Shown here: piece by piece, positions 9,811 to 18,811 of the stretch
How the letters are laid out: each line of letters starts with the position of its first letter
How positions within the stretch are numbered: the first letter of the stretch is position 1
NCBI GenBank assembly: GCA_913009205.1
Contig: CAJVYC010000004.1
Coordinates: forward strand, 62,001-126,000
Length of the DNA: 64,000 nucleotides
Direction: 5' to 3'
Origin: an uncultured Fluviicola sp.
GTDB lineage: Bacteria > Bacteroidota > Bacteroidia > Flavobacteriales_D > Crocinitomicaceae
Translations under genes and position numbers: made by a program
The notes under the pieces: model-generated
Seen by the model: the letters and a program-made list of their open reading frames with translations, nothing else
The model's database searches: none
Told to the model about the DNA's origin: nothing

Positions 9811-9840
9811 AGCCCCGATTCAGATTTCTGAATCGGGGCT
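9811..9840 (-). terminator. Intrinsic terminator of paralog 2
   Basis: Stem AGCCCCGATTCAGA (9811-9824) with TCTGAATCGGGGCT (9827-9840), followed on the minus strand by TTTTTG. It separates the 9895-13956 gene from the promoter of paralog 1. Confidence 0.85.
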
Positions 9841-9894
9841 CTCTTATTTTAAGCGTTTAGATCATCTTACGAATCACCTGGGCTATTGTTTTTT

Positions 9895-12800
9895 TTACTG
9901 TTTCACGATTCTGAATGTTTTCTCAGAGTTGTCATTGAATACTCGAACCAAATAAATACCTGTTTCAAGTTTCTCAAGACTAACTTCTGTTGTTTCAGTT
10001 CCGTTGATTGTTCCTGATTGAGAAGCAATCACTTTTCCGTTAAGATCAGTTAACTCTAAGTTGAATACTTCAGTTGACCCTTCGTTAGAAATGTAAACCA
10101 TTCCATTTGTTGGGTTAGGATATAAATCCATTGCAGTGAAGTACAAATCTTGTAAGTTCAAGTAATCACAGTTGAAATCAACATTAAGAATAACATTTGC
10201 TGAATCATTAGGACAAACTCCGTTTCCAGTAATGTAATCATAGTTGAATTGACCAGGAATAGGACCTGATACGATGTTTGGATTTCCAATAATAGAGTTA
10301 GTTGGATCGTACCAGTCACCACCTATATCAACGTTTCCACTTAAACCAGACAATAAATTAATTGGTTGGTTCAAACAAGCATCAATTACACCGTCTAAAC
10401 CAGCAGATGAAGGAGCGTAAATCTCAACTTGAGTTGAAACAGTGTCCGCTGCACATCCGTCAGTAACAATATAGCTGAAGTCGAATACTTGAGCAGCTAA
10501 TCCAGCAGATATAAAGTTAGAGCCACTAAAGTTAGCAGTTGGTATTAATTCATACCAAATACCACCAGCATCAAATCCACTAATATTGTTAAACATGTCA
10601 AGAGTATCACCAAGACAAATATCAGTCAATCCATTATCAGTTCCTGCTGTAATATCAACATCAGTTAAAGTCATGTTGTAAGTACCTGTTGCAGTTGTAC
10701 TCCAAGAATCATACATTAAGAAGTAATTGTTCCCAGGAGTCAATCCACAAAGATTCAATAATGGTGGATTCTGCGTGAACGCATTGCCCGAGTCATCATT
10801 TGCTCCAACTAAAGTGTACGTTGCGAAATCATTACAATCTGTTGCTTCGTATGCCGCAAGTTGACCATCAAAATTGATTCCTTCACAGTTAATTCTTACA
10901 TTTCCAGAGGCTGGAGCTGTGAAAGTGTACCATACAGTTGAGTTAACATTTGAGTTACTCCATCCATTTTGAACTGCGTTTCCTAATGCAGGAGGAGCAA
11001 TCGTTGCTTCGTTTGCATCAGTTGTTGCACCAGCGTTGTTGAATGTCAATAAAGTTCCATCAACAGCCAAGTCTTCAGCAAAACATGTAGAATCATTTGT
11101 CAATGGCATAGTGAAAGATACAGGTCCAACCCAGTTAGATGAATCAGTTCCACAAACCGCTTGAATATAAACTTCATAAACACCACCACCAATCAAAGAG
11201 TTGTCAGCAGTCGTATCAGTAAAGTTGTTATCTACCCAAACAGTAGTTCCAGTACCTCCGACATATCCAGACCATCCAAAATCAACACCAAAACCAGTAG
11301 AAGGGTATCCTACGTTTTCAGTCCAAGACCACACAGAGAAAAGTGTATCAACAGCAGATGCCGCTGCGATTCCTGTTGGATCAGCACAGTTTGGAAGCGT
11401 TGTAAACGATCCCATATATCCGTTTGAAGTAAGTCCAGGACCACATTCAGCGTAGACATAAACATCGTAAGTTGTAATATCATTCAACCCTGGCATAATT
11501 AAAGCTGGAGTTGAAGTAGAAACAGATGTTCCTGTTTGAGTAGGATCAAATCCTGTTGGTCCGTAAATAACAGTCCAGTTCGTTTCACCTGATAAACCAG
11601 AACCCCAAGTTACAGCACCTTCATCTGTTGTTGTATAAGTAACACTGTAGTTCGTAGGAACAGGACAATCAGTATAATAGAAGTGTGCGCAAGAGTTGTC
11701 TTGTAAATAAGCCGGGTTATTGTAAGAAACTTGTAAGTTTTGATTTGGACCGTTAACACCAATCGTTGCAGAAGCACCATTGTCAAAAGCAACATCAGAA
11801 CCTCCAAATATTACGTCTTCATACAAGAAATCAATTTCACCTGTAGCCTGATCAATTTGAAGTTGGAAAGATACTAATTCACCATTAGGACCGTTTATGT
11901 AGTTGTTATCATCCCATTGAACAATGAATTTTTGATTTGGAGCCGTACCAGTAGTTTGGTAATATTGATTTCCAAAATCAGCTTCAATTGCCTCCCAGAA
12001 TGGGAATAATCCCCAGTAAGCTGCATTATTAATAGTTTGGTTGAAAGTTGCACTGAATTGACCAGGTGCAGCCTCTAACATAATGTATCCACTAGAAGTA
12101 AATGCAATGTTTTGAATCAAACTTCCTTGGTAAAGGAAATCGAAAGGTAATGCGAAATCCATTTCACCTGCATAAAGAAGGTCAAGCGGAGTTCCAGTTA
12201 ATGAGATGTCAGTGTACGTTCCAGCACATGAGTTATCCCATTGCATATACTGTCCTTGATCGTAAGTGTTGAACACAAGAGGTCCAACCAATGTAGATGA
12301 ATCACCTGCACCACAAACTGATTGTAAGTAAACTTCGTAAAAAGAGTTTGGAGCAAGACCAGAAATAGTTTCTGGGTTATTACTTGTAATCAAGGATGTA
12401 CCAGAACCTCCTGGAGTAAATCCAATTGCACCCCATTCTAATTCCCATTCAGTTTCAGAAGAGATAGGCGTTAATGTCCAGTCTAATTCAGCAGATGTTA
12501 AGTCAGAACTAACAATTCCAAATGGATTTGGTGCTGGACAAGATGGTGCTTCTGTAACACTCACATCGTCAATACAAATATCACCTTCGAAAGACCCCCC
12601 ACTTGTTGCAATGAAACGAACTTGAAGTCCGAATGTATTGTATCCAACTAGGTAGACTGATTCTTCAATGAAACCATCTCCTTGAGCACCTTGTTGCTGA
12701 CCAGAAAGTAATGCAACTTGATTCCAAGTTGTACCATCCCAAGCTTCAACAGCTAGATCTCCCATTTGATTCCCGTGCATGTGGTACCAAAATTTAAGAG

Positions 12801-13956
12801 TTGGAAAAGTCATAGCCGATGCGTCAAGAACAGGAGATGTTAATGTACAAGTTGCACCCAAAACAGCTCCAGAAGCTTCAGTATAGAAATATTTAGTTCC
12901 ACTATTTGCTGAAAGAGCACCTGTCCCACCTGAGCCGGTCGTACCCGTACCAGTAATATTCCAGTCATAACCTGAACTTGCAGACGCGGTCCAACAGTTC
13001 GATGCCGTAAATCCAAAAGAATTAGCGTGCAGCTCAACATCATCTACCCAGTTTGGAGCAATAATTCCACAAGCAGTCAAGAAAGTGTATGGTCCTGACC
13101 AAAAACTTAAATCACCACCACCACAATCGGATTGAACATAGTAGCTGTAACCTGTAATAGGAGTAAGACCAGTTAAAGAATAAGGGTTTGTTGCACCCAT
13201 AACCATGGTACCTGTACCTGGAGTGAAACCAGCAGGTCCCCACTCAATGTTCCAAGAAGTTGAAGTGCCCGCTTCAGTATAAGCTAGGTCAGCTGAAACA
13301 TCTAAAACAGATGTTGCAGTAAGAGCTGTTGGTTGAGGGCATGTAAGGTTAACGATATTAACGTCATCCAAAGCAAATCCATCAAAACCACTAACTGATG
13401 CATCAGATCCAAATGCAACACGCAAGGTTACGGAAGCATTACCTCCAAGACCAGTTAAGTCATTAGAAGCATTAACCCAACCGCCAGAACCTGGAGAACC
13501 AGTCCATCCAATTTGTTGTCCACCAGGTGCACCGTTAATAGTTCCATCGTTGAACCAGTTATTTGGATCACCAAGAGCACCGACATTTTGCCAAGAGATA
13601 CCCCCATTAATAGAAGACTGAAGAACTGTACCATCCCAGCTGTTTTCAGAATGCCACCAAATGGCCATAGAAATAAATGGATTCGGAACAGCAGAAAAGT
13701 CAAAAACTGGACTTGTAAGAATTGCGTTCGAATTCGATAAGTAATTCCCTGTTAGGTTAGTTGCCCAAGAGTTTGTTCCTGAGTTTGCGCCTGTAATTGT
13801 TACAGCCGCTGGAGTACCCAATTGCCAAAGAGTTCCCGATGCAGCCCATCCTCCGGCACCACCTTCGAAGCCCTCTACGTATGGATAAGTAGTAATTTGG
13901 GAGTTACTTTGCCAAGAAAGAAGGCATATAACCGCCAAAAGCGTAAAATGTTTCAT
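9895..13956 (-). CDS. Secreted T9SS type A adhesin-like protein with FN3 and MAM-like modules (paralog 2)
   Basis: 1353 residues. Signal peptide at 1-19 (ending WQSNSQ). Two MAM/jelly-roll-like modules follow (about 25-205 and about 300-470; both have WNITGTG- or WQLGTP-type openings and an IDDVSV/LDDVNI strand). Four FN3-like repeats begin at Cys-Pro motifs CPQPTAL, CPAPNPF, CPVPTNY and CADPTGI. After these come the GNVRINCEG module, Ig-like units and a type A T9SS sorting domain (MDLYPNPTNGMVYISN to the end). It is about 280 residues longer than paralog 1, the extra being one MAM-like and one FN3 unit near the N-terminus. It is likely a surface adhesin; ligand unknown. It has its own promoter and terminator, so the two paralogs are separate transcription units. 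Confidence 0.85.
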   Translation of the reverse strand: MKHFTLLAVICLLSWQSNSQITTYPYVEGFEGGAGGWAASGTLWQLGTPAAVTITGANSGTNSWATNLTGNYLSNSNAILTSPVFDFSAVPNPFISMAIWWHSENSWDGTVLQSSINGGISWQNVGALGDPNNWFNDGTINGAPGGQQIGWTGSPGSGGWVNASNDLTGLGGNASVTLRVAFGSDASVSGFDGFALDDVNIVNLTCPQPTALTATSVLDVSADLAYTEAGTSTSWNIEWGPAGFTPGTGTMVMGATNPYSLTGLTPITGYSYYVQSDCGGGDLSFWSGPYTFLTACGIIAPNWVDDVELHANSFGFTASNCWTASASSGYDWNITGTGTTGSGGTGALSANSGTKYFYTEASGAVLGATCTLTSPVLDASAMTFPTLKFWYHMHGNQMGDLAVEAWDGTTWNQVALLSGQQQGAQGDGFIEESVYLVGYNTFGLQVRFIATSGGSFEGDICIDDVSVTEAPSCPAPNPFGIVSSDLTSAELDWTLTPISSETEWELEWGAIGFTPGGSGTSLITSNNPETISGLAPNSFYEVYLQSVCGAGDSSTLVGPLVFNTYDQGQYMQWDNSCAGTYTDISLTGTPLDLLYAGEMDFALPFDFLYQGSLIQNIAFTSSGYIMLEAAPGQFSATFNQTINNAAYWGLFPFWEAIEADFGNQYYQTTGTAPNQKFIVQWDDNNYINGPNGELVSFQLQIDQATGEIDFLYEDVIFGGSDVAFDNGASATIGVNGPNQNLQVSYNNPAYLQDNSCAHFYYTDCPVPTNYSVTYTTTDEGAVTWGSGLSGETNWTVIYGPTGFDPTQTGTSVSTSTPALIMPGLNDITTYDVYVYAECGPGLTSNGYMGSFTTLPNCADPTGIAAASAVDTLFSVWSWTENVGYPSTGFGVDFGWSGYVGGTGTTVWVDNNFTDTTADNSLIGGGVYEVYIQAVCGTDSSNWVGPVSFTMPLTNDSTCFAEDLAVDGTLLTFNNAGATTDANEATIAPPALGNAVQNGWSNSNVNSTVWYTFTAPASGNVRINCEGINFDGQLAAYEATDCNDFATYTLVGANDDSGNAFTQNPPLLNLCGLTPGNNYFLMYDSWSTTATGTYNMTLTDVDITAGTDNGLTDICLGDTLDMFNNISGFDAGGIWYELIPTANFSGSNFISAGLAAQVFDFSYIVTDGCAADTVSTQVEIYAPSSAGLDGVIDACLNQPINLLSGLSGNVDIGGDWYDPTNSIIGNPNIVSGPIPGQFNYDYITGNGVCPNDSANVILNVDFNCDYLNLQDLYFTAMDLYPNPTNGMVYISNEGSTEVFNLELTDLNGKVIASQSGTINGTETTEVSLEKLETGIYLVRVFNDNSEKTFRIVKQ
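10672..11622. repeat. 951-bp tract identical to 7249-8199 (copy 2)
   Basis: Second copy of the perfectly identical tract inside paralog 2. The adjacent region towards the stop codon (9895-10671) aligns without gaps to 6472-7248 but carries frequent substitutions, which makes the sharp edges of the identical tract informative. Confidence 0.95.
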
Positions 13957-13988
13957 AAATAAAAGTTAATTAATGATTAAAACTGTCG

Positions 13989-14019
13989 TAAAGATATAAT
14001 ATATAGTGTTACCCTCCAA
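13989..14019 (-). promoter_or_regulatory. Putative promoter of paralog 2
   Basis: Minus strand: TTG (14017-14019), 20-bp spacer, TATCTTTA (13989-13996), about 32 nt before the ATG at 13956. It matches the paralog 1 promoter in spacing and in the TTGGAG start. Confidence 0.5.
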
Positions 14020-14149
14020 CTGAACAAGACTTAATCGTGTTAAAATTTGAAGTAATTGTGATTAATTAGTGTAAAATAGAACAGGTTAAGAATTGAGCCT
14101 TCTATCGATTTACTACAGTTGGGTTTTTTTGTTGAAATACTCGATTTTC

Positions 14150-14175
14150 ATTTTTAAGATCAATTTTTAAGATCA
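14150..14175. repeat. Two tandem 13-bp repeats
   Basis: ATTTTTAAGATCA occurs twice head to tail, followed by a partial third (ATTTTTTGGAT). It sits in the roughly 300-bp gap between paralog 2 and the SDR gene, which otherwise holds only the paralog 2 promoter. Confidence 0.8.
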
Positions 14176-14258
14176 ATTTTTTGGATTAATAGTGATTTAT
14201 AGATGGAATGGAGAAGATTTACCACGGATTGAATTAATTTAGGAAAAAATTTAGAAGA

Positions 14259-15041
14259 ATGGAATTATTAAATAAGCATGCCGTTGTTTGCGGAAGTACT
14301 CAAGGTATTGGTTTGGAGTCGGCAAAATTGATGGCGCATCGTGGCGCTAAAATCACTTTGGTTGCTAGAAATGAGCGGAAATTGCAAGTTGCACTGTCCG
14401 AGTTAGACGCTTCAAATGGACAAATGCATGATTATTTAGTAGCTGATTTTTCTAATCCTGATGGTTTAAAAACAGTCATTGAATCTTTTGTCGCTGCCGG
14501 AAATAAGCCTCATATTTTGGTAAACAACACAGGTGGGCCAAAAGGTGGGCTTATTATTGACGCAGATGTGTCGGAATTTGTCAACACATTCAACCAACAT
14601 TTAATATGCAATCATATTCTTGTTCAAGGATTGGTTCCCGGAATGAAGGAAAATGGAGAAGGAAAGATCATTAATGTTATTTCTACAAGTGTAAAGCAAC
14701 CTTTAAATGGCTTAGGTGTTTCCAATACAATAAGAGGAGCGGTTGCAAATTGGAGTAAGACGTTGGCGAATGAGTTGGGTCAATTCAATATTACGGTCAA
14801 TAATGTTCTTCCTGGAGCAACGAATACAGGTCGCTTGAATAGTATTGCTGAAGTAAAAGCAGGCAAAATGAATCAAACAGTTGAAGAAGTTCTTGGAGCT
14901 ATGGCAGGATTGTCTCCAATGCAACGAATCGCTGAGCCAAATGAAGTGGCAGAAGCAATTGCATTTTTGGCTTCACCGAGAGCATCATACATTAATGGGA
15001 TCAATATCCCCGTTGATGGAGGTAGAACGAAGTCTCTTTAG
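14259..15041 (+). CDS. SDR-family oxidoreductase lacking the usual catalytic Tyr and Lys
   Basis: 260 residues, classical SDR length. The Rossmann signature is CGSTQGIG (residues 11-18), with NNTGG at 89-93 and the active-site Ser region VISTS at 140-144. Where FabG-like enzymes have YxxxK, this protein has SNTIR: Ser155 in place of Tyr and Arg159 in place of Lys. The C-terminal part (YINGINIPVDGG) is normal for the family. This SNxxR form is, as I recall, a recurring SDR variant rather than a random mutation, so the protein may have an altered mechanism or bind NAD(P) without classical reduction. The lipoprotein gene at 15042 begins at the next base after its stop codon. Substrate unknown. 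Confidence 0.85.
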   Translation: MELLNKHAVVCGSTQGIGLESAKLMAHRGAKITLVARNERKLQVALSELDASNGQMHDYLVADFSNPDGLKTVIESFVAAGNKPHILVNNTGGPKGGLIIDADVSEFVNTFNQHLICNHILVQGLVPGMKENGEGKIINVISTSVKQPLNGLGVSNTIRGAVANWSKTLANELGQFNITVNNVLPGATNTGRLNSIAEVKAGKMNQTVEEVLGAMAGLSPMQRIAEPNEVAEAIAFLASPRASYINGINIPVDGGRTKSL

Positions 15042-15437
15042 TTGAAGGTTCTTTTCTTTACTTGTTGTTTTACCGCACTAGTTTCATGTCAAAATAATCC
15101 TGAAAAGACCAATGTTATGTGTTCTGGTTTTGGAATTGAGAATTCTGAAATTGAAATGGACAGCTCGTTCGAATTAGATTCTATTCAACACAGTTCGGGA
15201 AAATCAAATTATATAGTTTCGGGTAAAATGATTTTTAAAGGAAAGGAAAGATCGTTTGCAGTCATGTCGTCTAATTCGCCGAGTTCAAAAGGATTCGAAA
15301 TTCGGCAATCTACTTTTCCTTTGCGCTCAATCGATTCCTCAAAATTCGAGTGCGTTCTAACCTATGATAAAGGTGTTTGTGAAATAAGTTGGGTAAAGGA
15401 TTCTAAATTCCTTTATCTACGAAATTCAATTATTTAA
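15042..15437 (+). CDS. Small putative lipoprotein of unknown function
   Basis: 131 residues starting at TTG 15042, immediately after the TAG of the SDR gene; no ATG is available in the early region. The N-terminus is a short lipoprotein signal, MKVLFFTCCFTALVSC, with Cys16 as the lipid-attachment residue. The mature part is polar and shows no motif I recognise. The zero-base spacing suggests translational coupling to the SDR gene. Its last 8 bp overlap the end of the convergent T9SS gene. Confidence 0.6.
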   Translation: MKVLFFTCCFTALVSCQNNPEKTNVMCSGFGIENSEIEMDSSFELDSIQHSSGKSNYIVSGKMIFKGKERSFAVMSSNSPSSKGFEIRQSTFPLRSIDSSKFECVLTYDKGVCEISWVKDSKFLYLRNSII

Positions 15438-17826
15438 GCACATTGACGTGTCCGCGAATTTTCTTGTCTCGACCAGAGTTTGTTATGAAGCCTATATTGT
15501 ACGTATAAGTTCCGTCTGGAACATATTGTCCTCGATAGGTTCCATCCCAAATAAAGTTCAGCTCTGGAGAAGTGAATATAAGTTCTCCCCATCTGTTGTA
15601 AATTCCAATATTCAAAGATCGAACACCGAGTGTGCTTGCTCTGAAGTCATTGTTGTTTCTATCTCCATCTGGAGTGAAAGTGTTTGGAATATAAACGTAC
15701 CATTCTTCCTCGATGTTGATCGGTTTAACAATCGTATCGGTACAGCCTTTATCATCAATAGCGATTAGAGTAACCAAATACATTCCTGGATAGTCATAAG
15801 TGTTCGTTGGATGAACAAACGTATCCGTGTTTCCATTACCAAAGTCCCACTCATAGGCAACTGCGTTAACTGATTGATTAACAAAGGTAATTGGGAAACC
15901 ATTAAAGAATGTGGTACTCGAAGTTATGAAATCGGCTGTTGGTGCAACAACTGTAATTGTCATTGACCCCTCTACTGTAAATGTTTGACACTCATCTGAA
16001 ACAATTACTTCATAGATTGTTGATGATCCAGGGGCAACCCAAACGCCCTCCGTTGTTTCTCCGCTATGTGTCCATATATAATAATACTCACCGTATCCAC
16101 CGACTGCAGTAACAGATATAAATACAGAGTCATTTGGGCAAATTTCGATATTTGGACTCATTGTTAAGACCAATGGTGGACTTGTTATTGTGTATAATAT
16201 GGTCTCCATGGCAGAGTTGCCGCAATTGTCAGATACAATTACCGCATACGTTGTGGTTGTTGAAGGAACAACATTAATTGATGACGTTGTACCAAGATTT
16301 GCATCAAAAGTTGATGACCATTGATAGGTATAGTTTCCTGAACCACCAGTTGCGTTTGCTTCTAGTAATTTGGGTAAATACGGGCATATTTCGGTTATAT
16401 CTGGAGTTTCATTTAAAACCAAGGGTGGTAAAATTGGCACTGCTACTTCAAAAGTGGTCGAAGCAGATTCATTTAAGCATGCATCCGTTACTGTCACAGT
16501 GTATGTTGTTGTCGCAGCTGGAGTCACTGATATCGTTTGAGTTGTTTCACCCGTATCCCATAAATAGGTAAAAGGTGGGGCTCCTCCTGTGGGATTTGCT
16601 GTAAGGGTTACGGATTCACCAGGGCAAGTAATCTCGGCACCAGTTATTTCAACTGCGACGGGATCGATATCTTGGATGAATAATTCTATGATAATTGGAG
16701 TGACATTTCCACAAGGGTCAACAATTGGGAATTGAATTATTATTGTTTCTTGTCCCTCAATAATTCCATCTTGAAATGCGTCAAAATCAAATTGAACTTG
16801 ACTAACTCCAGCAGGGAAGGTGATTGAATTTGGAAGATTTGAATAATCAACACCTTCTGTGGCAGTTCCCAAAACATTTATTGGAATAGACATTGACGAA
16901 GTAGATTGTGCAGGTTCTCTTTCCAAGGTAACCGTTGTTGTTACACAACCTTCACCGATGATATCTGGAGAACCAAAAAGTTCTTGTGAAACAGTATATT
17001 CAATTTCGACAGGAGTTTTGGAAGAAAGGCTATTCGCTTCAAGGAAGATTCCAGAATCCAACAAGCCATCTCCTGCATCCGCAATGCAGATTATGAGGTG
17101 ATACGTTTGGCCGCATTGTACGGCAGACTCTGCTGTCATTACATCTGTAAAACCATCGTACTGAATGAAATTTGCTGAAGAATTTTGAGGTGCAGAGTTT
17201 CCGTCACCGTTGTTATTATAATAGGTGCAGTTTTGGCAAGGACCCGCGTTGGCCTGACCATTATTCACATTGTTTATTGTTACAGGTCCTCCTCCAAATG
17301 GGACTTGCGCTATGTTTTGCATTCCACCAGGAATACCAGGCCCCGAGATAAAGAATGCAAAAGCATCGTTAAATGTAGAACTTACATATTCAGGGTACTC
17401 TTCCGATCCAAAAACATAATTGAACTTAACCGAATCAGAATAGGGTACAAAGTCAAATTCTAAAATTGCAGCGTCGTAAGTCGCAATATTTCCAATTAGA
17501 TTCGATAACAATGGGTACCCTGGGGCGCTGTTGTCCTTGCCTGCGCCTAGAGAATTATTTGGTCCGTGTGGGCCTTCTCCTGGAACATCTAGTATTGTTC
17601 CTGTAGTCATAATAATTCCCTCGTCAATTCCCAAATTTGTATTGGAAGCGTCAAAACTTCCTATGGTTACAGGAACACCATTAAATGAAATATTTGAAAC
17701 TGTTACACCGGAACCTAAAAGTACGTTTTGAACCAATGCGTCAGGGGCTTGAGCAGTACTCGTCGTCAATTGCCCAAAAGTAATTAAGGGTAGTAACGCA
17801 AGAAGTATTGTCAATATTTGTCTCAT
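15430..17826 (-). CDS. Secreted T9SS type B protein with choice-of-anchor L, Calx-beta-like and PKD domains
   Basis: 798 residues with signal peptide (MRQILTILLALLPLITFGQ). Residues about 20-260 match the choice-of-anchor L domain (ALVQNVLLGSGVTVSNI, FNYVFGSEEYPEYV), followed by a Calx-beta-like module (about 270-380; EGVDYSNLP), Ig/PKD-like units with a YLWDTGETT or YQWSS core, and a clear PKD domain (about 630-705; YEWDFGNGN). The C-terminal 85 residues (YIPNTFTPDGDRNNND, IYNRWGELIF, DGTYTYNI) form the type B sorting domain. Such proteins are surface structural or adhesive components, often linked to gliding; no enzyme motif is visible. A minus-strand TACTTTTA (17844-17851) is a plausible -7 element 17 nt before the start. 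Confidence 0.85.
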   Translation of the reverse strand: MRQILTILLALLPLITFGQLTTSTAQAPDALVQNVLLGSGVTVSNISFNGVPVTIGSFDASNTNLGIDEGIIMTTGTILDVPGEGPHGPNNSLGAGKDNSAPGYPLLSNLIGNIATYDAAILEFDFVPYSDSVKFNYVFGSEEYPEYVSSTFNDAFAFFISGPGIPGGMQNIAQVPFGGGPVTINNVNNGQANAGPCQNCTYYNNNGDGNSAPQNSSANFIQYDGFTDVMTAESAVQCGQTYHLIICIADAGDGLLDSGIFLEANSLSSKTPVEIEYTVSQELFGSPDIIGEGCVTTTVTLEREPAQSTSSMSIPINVLGTATEGVDYSNLPNSITFPAGVSQVQFDFDAFQDGIIEGQETIIIQFPIVDPCGNVTPIIIELFIQDIDPVAVEITGAEITCPGESVTLTANPTGGAPPFTYLWDTGETTQTISVTPAATTTYTVTVTDACLNESASTTFEVAVPILPPLVLNETPDITEICPYLPKLLEANATGGSGNYTYQWSSTFDANLGTTSSINVVPSTTTTYAVIVSDNCGNSAMETILYTITSPPLVLTMSPNIEICPNDSVFISVTAVGGYGEYYYIWTHSGETTEGVWVAPGSSTIYEVIVSDECQTFTVEGSMTITVVAPTADFITSSTTFFNGFPITFVNQSVNAVAYEWDFGNGNTDTFVHPTNTYDYPGMYLVTLIAIDDKGCTDTIVKPINIEEEWYVYIPNTFTPDGDRNNNDFRASTLGVRSLNIGIYNRWGELIFTSPELNFIWDGTYRGQYVPDGTYTYNIGFITNSGRDKKIRGHVNVLK

Positions 17827-17937
17827 TTATACTTAATTAGACGTAAAAGTAGTGAAAACGTTTGCTCTTCTATCAACAAAATCTAAGCCAAAAAACCAAC
17901 TTATTATGTATTGTTAACGAAAGTCAGACCGATTTAT

Positions 17938-17968
17938 TTGGTTGATTACCTGATTTTATTCAGCTTTG
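17938..17968 (+). promoter_or_regulatory. Putative promoter of the M23 peptidase gene
   Basis: TTG (17938-17940), 20-bp spacer, CAGCTTTG (17961-17968), one base off TAnnTTTG. The -7 element ends 6 nt before the ATG at 17975, so the transcript would be nearly leaderless. An in-frame TTG at 17966 lies inside the element and is not a credible start. Confidence 0.55.
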
Positions 17969-17974
17969 CAAATA

Positions 17975-18811
17975 ATGAGCTTCTTCAAAAAACTATATAA
18001 TACATCTAAAAAAAGCATCAAATTTTCGGCTATAAACCCCTCTTCATTTGTGGAAGTCTGGAGTTTTACGAGTACGAGAATTAGAGTTTTGAGCCTGTTT
18101 TTAGTTTTTTTAGCGTTGTTTTCACTAGTTATATTATTGTCATTTGGAAGTATATTTTCGAGTTATACAAAAAAAAGTGATATTCTAATTGAACGTTCAG
18201 ATGTGCTTGAGTTACGGTCAAAAGTTGAAGAGATGAAACGACGCGAAGTTGTATATATGAAATACAATGTTGTACTCAAAAAAGTATTGAGTGGTGAAGT
18301 TCCTGTGAGTGTTAATCTAGATTCGTTGACGAAAAAGACAGAAGTTAATTATGACAATATTAACACGTCTCCTTCTGATTATGAAAAAGAACTTTCTAAA
18401 AAGGTGAAGGACGACATGCGCACAAATTTAGATCAAGGTGTTGTGATCCCTTATTTTAAAAGTCCAGTTAAAGGAGTGGTAAGCCAAAAATTCAGCAAGA
18501 AGACGCACCCTGGAATTGACGTAGTAACAGAAAAAGACCATACTGTCAAAGCATGCTTGTCTGGAACAGTAATTTATTCAGGCTATACTATGAAGGACGG
18601 CTATATACTTATAATTGATCACGGAAATGAATACATGTCAGTTTATAAGCACAATAAAAAAGCCTTGAAGAAAATGGGGAGCAAAATTCAATTGGGAGAT
18701 CCGATTGCAATTGTTGGGAATACAGGGGAGAATACAGATGGACCTCATCTTCATTTTGAGTTGTGGTACAATCAAACTCCCGTTGATCCAGAAGATTATT
18801 TAACGTTTTAA
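17975..18811 (+). CDS. M23 family metallopeptidase, membrane-anchored
   Basis: 278 residues from ATG 17975 (MSFFKKLYN). One transmembrane segment lies at about residues 36-58 (LSLFLVFLALFSLVILL), then a coiled-coil-prone linker, then the LytM/M23 domain in the C-terminal 110 residues. The zinc ligands are seen in THPGIDVV (His and Asp) and GPHLHFELW (HxH). The family cleaves peptidoglycan cross-bridges in the periplasm, or activates amidases when degenerate; here all ligands are present, so it is probably an active endopeptidase used in wall remodelling. It ends with a 4-bp convergent overlap with the ABC transporter gene. Confidence 0.9.
   Translation: MSFFKKLYNTSKKSIKFSAINPSSFVEVWSFTSTRIRVLSLFLVFLALFSLVILLSFGSIFSSYTKKSDILIERSDVLELRSKVEEMKRREVVYMKYNVVLKKVLSGEVPVSVNLDSLTKKTEVNYDNINTSPSDYEKELSKKVKDDMRTNLDQGVVIPYFKSPVKGVVSQKFSKKTHPGIDVVTEKDHTVKACLSGTVIYSGYTMKDGYILIIDHGNEYMSVYKHNKKALKKMGSKIQLGDPIAIVGNTGENTDGPHLHFELWYNQTPVDPEDYLTF

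Noticed and set aside
16278-17731. Several plus-strand ORFs
   Set aside because: All are antisense to the choice-of-anchor L protein and have no family resemblance.
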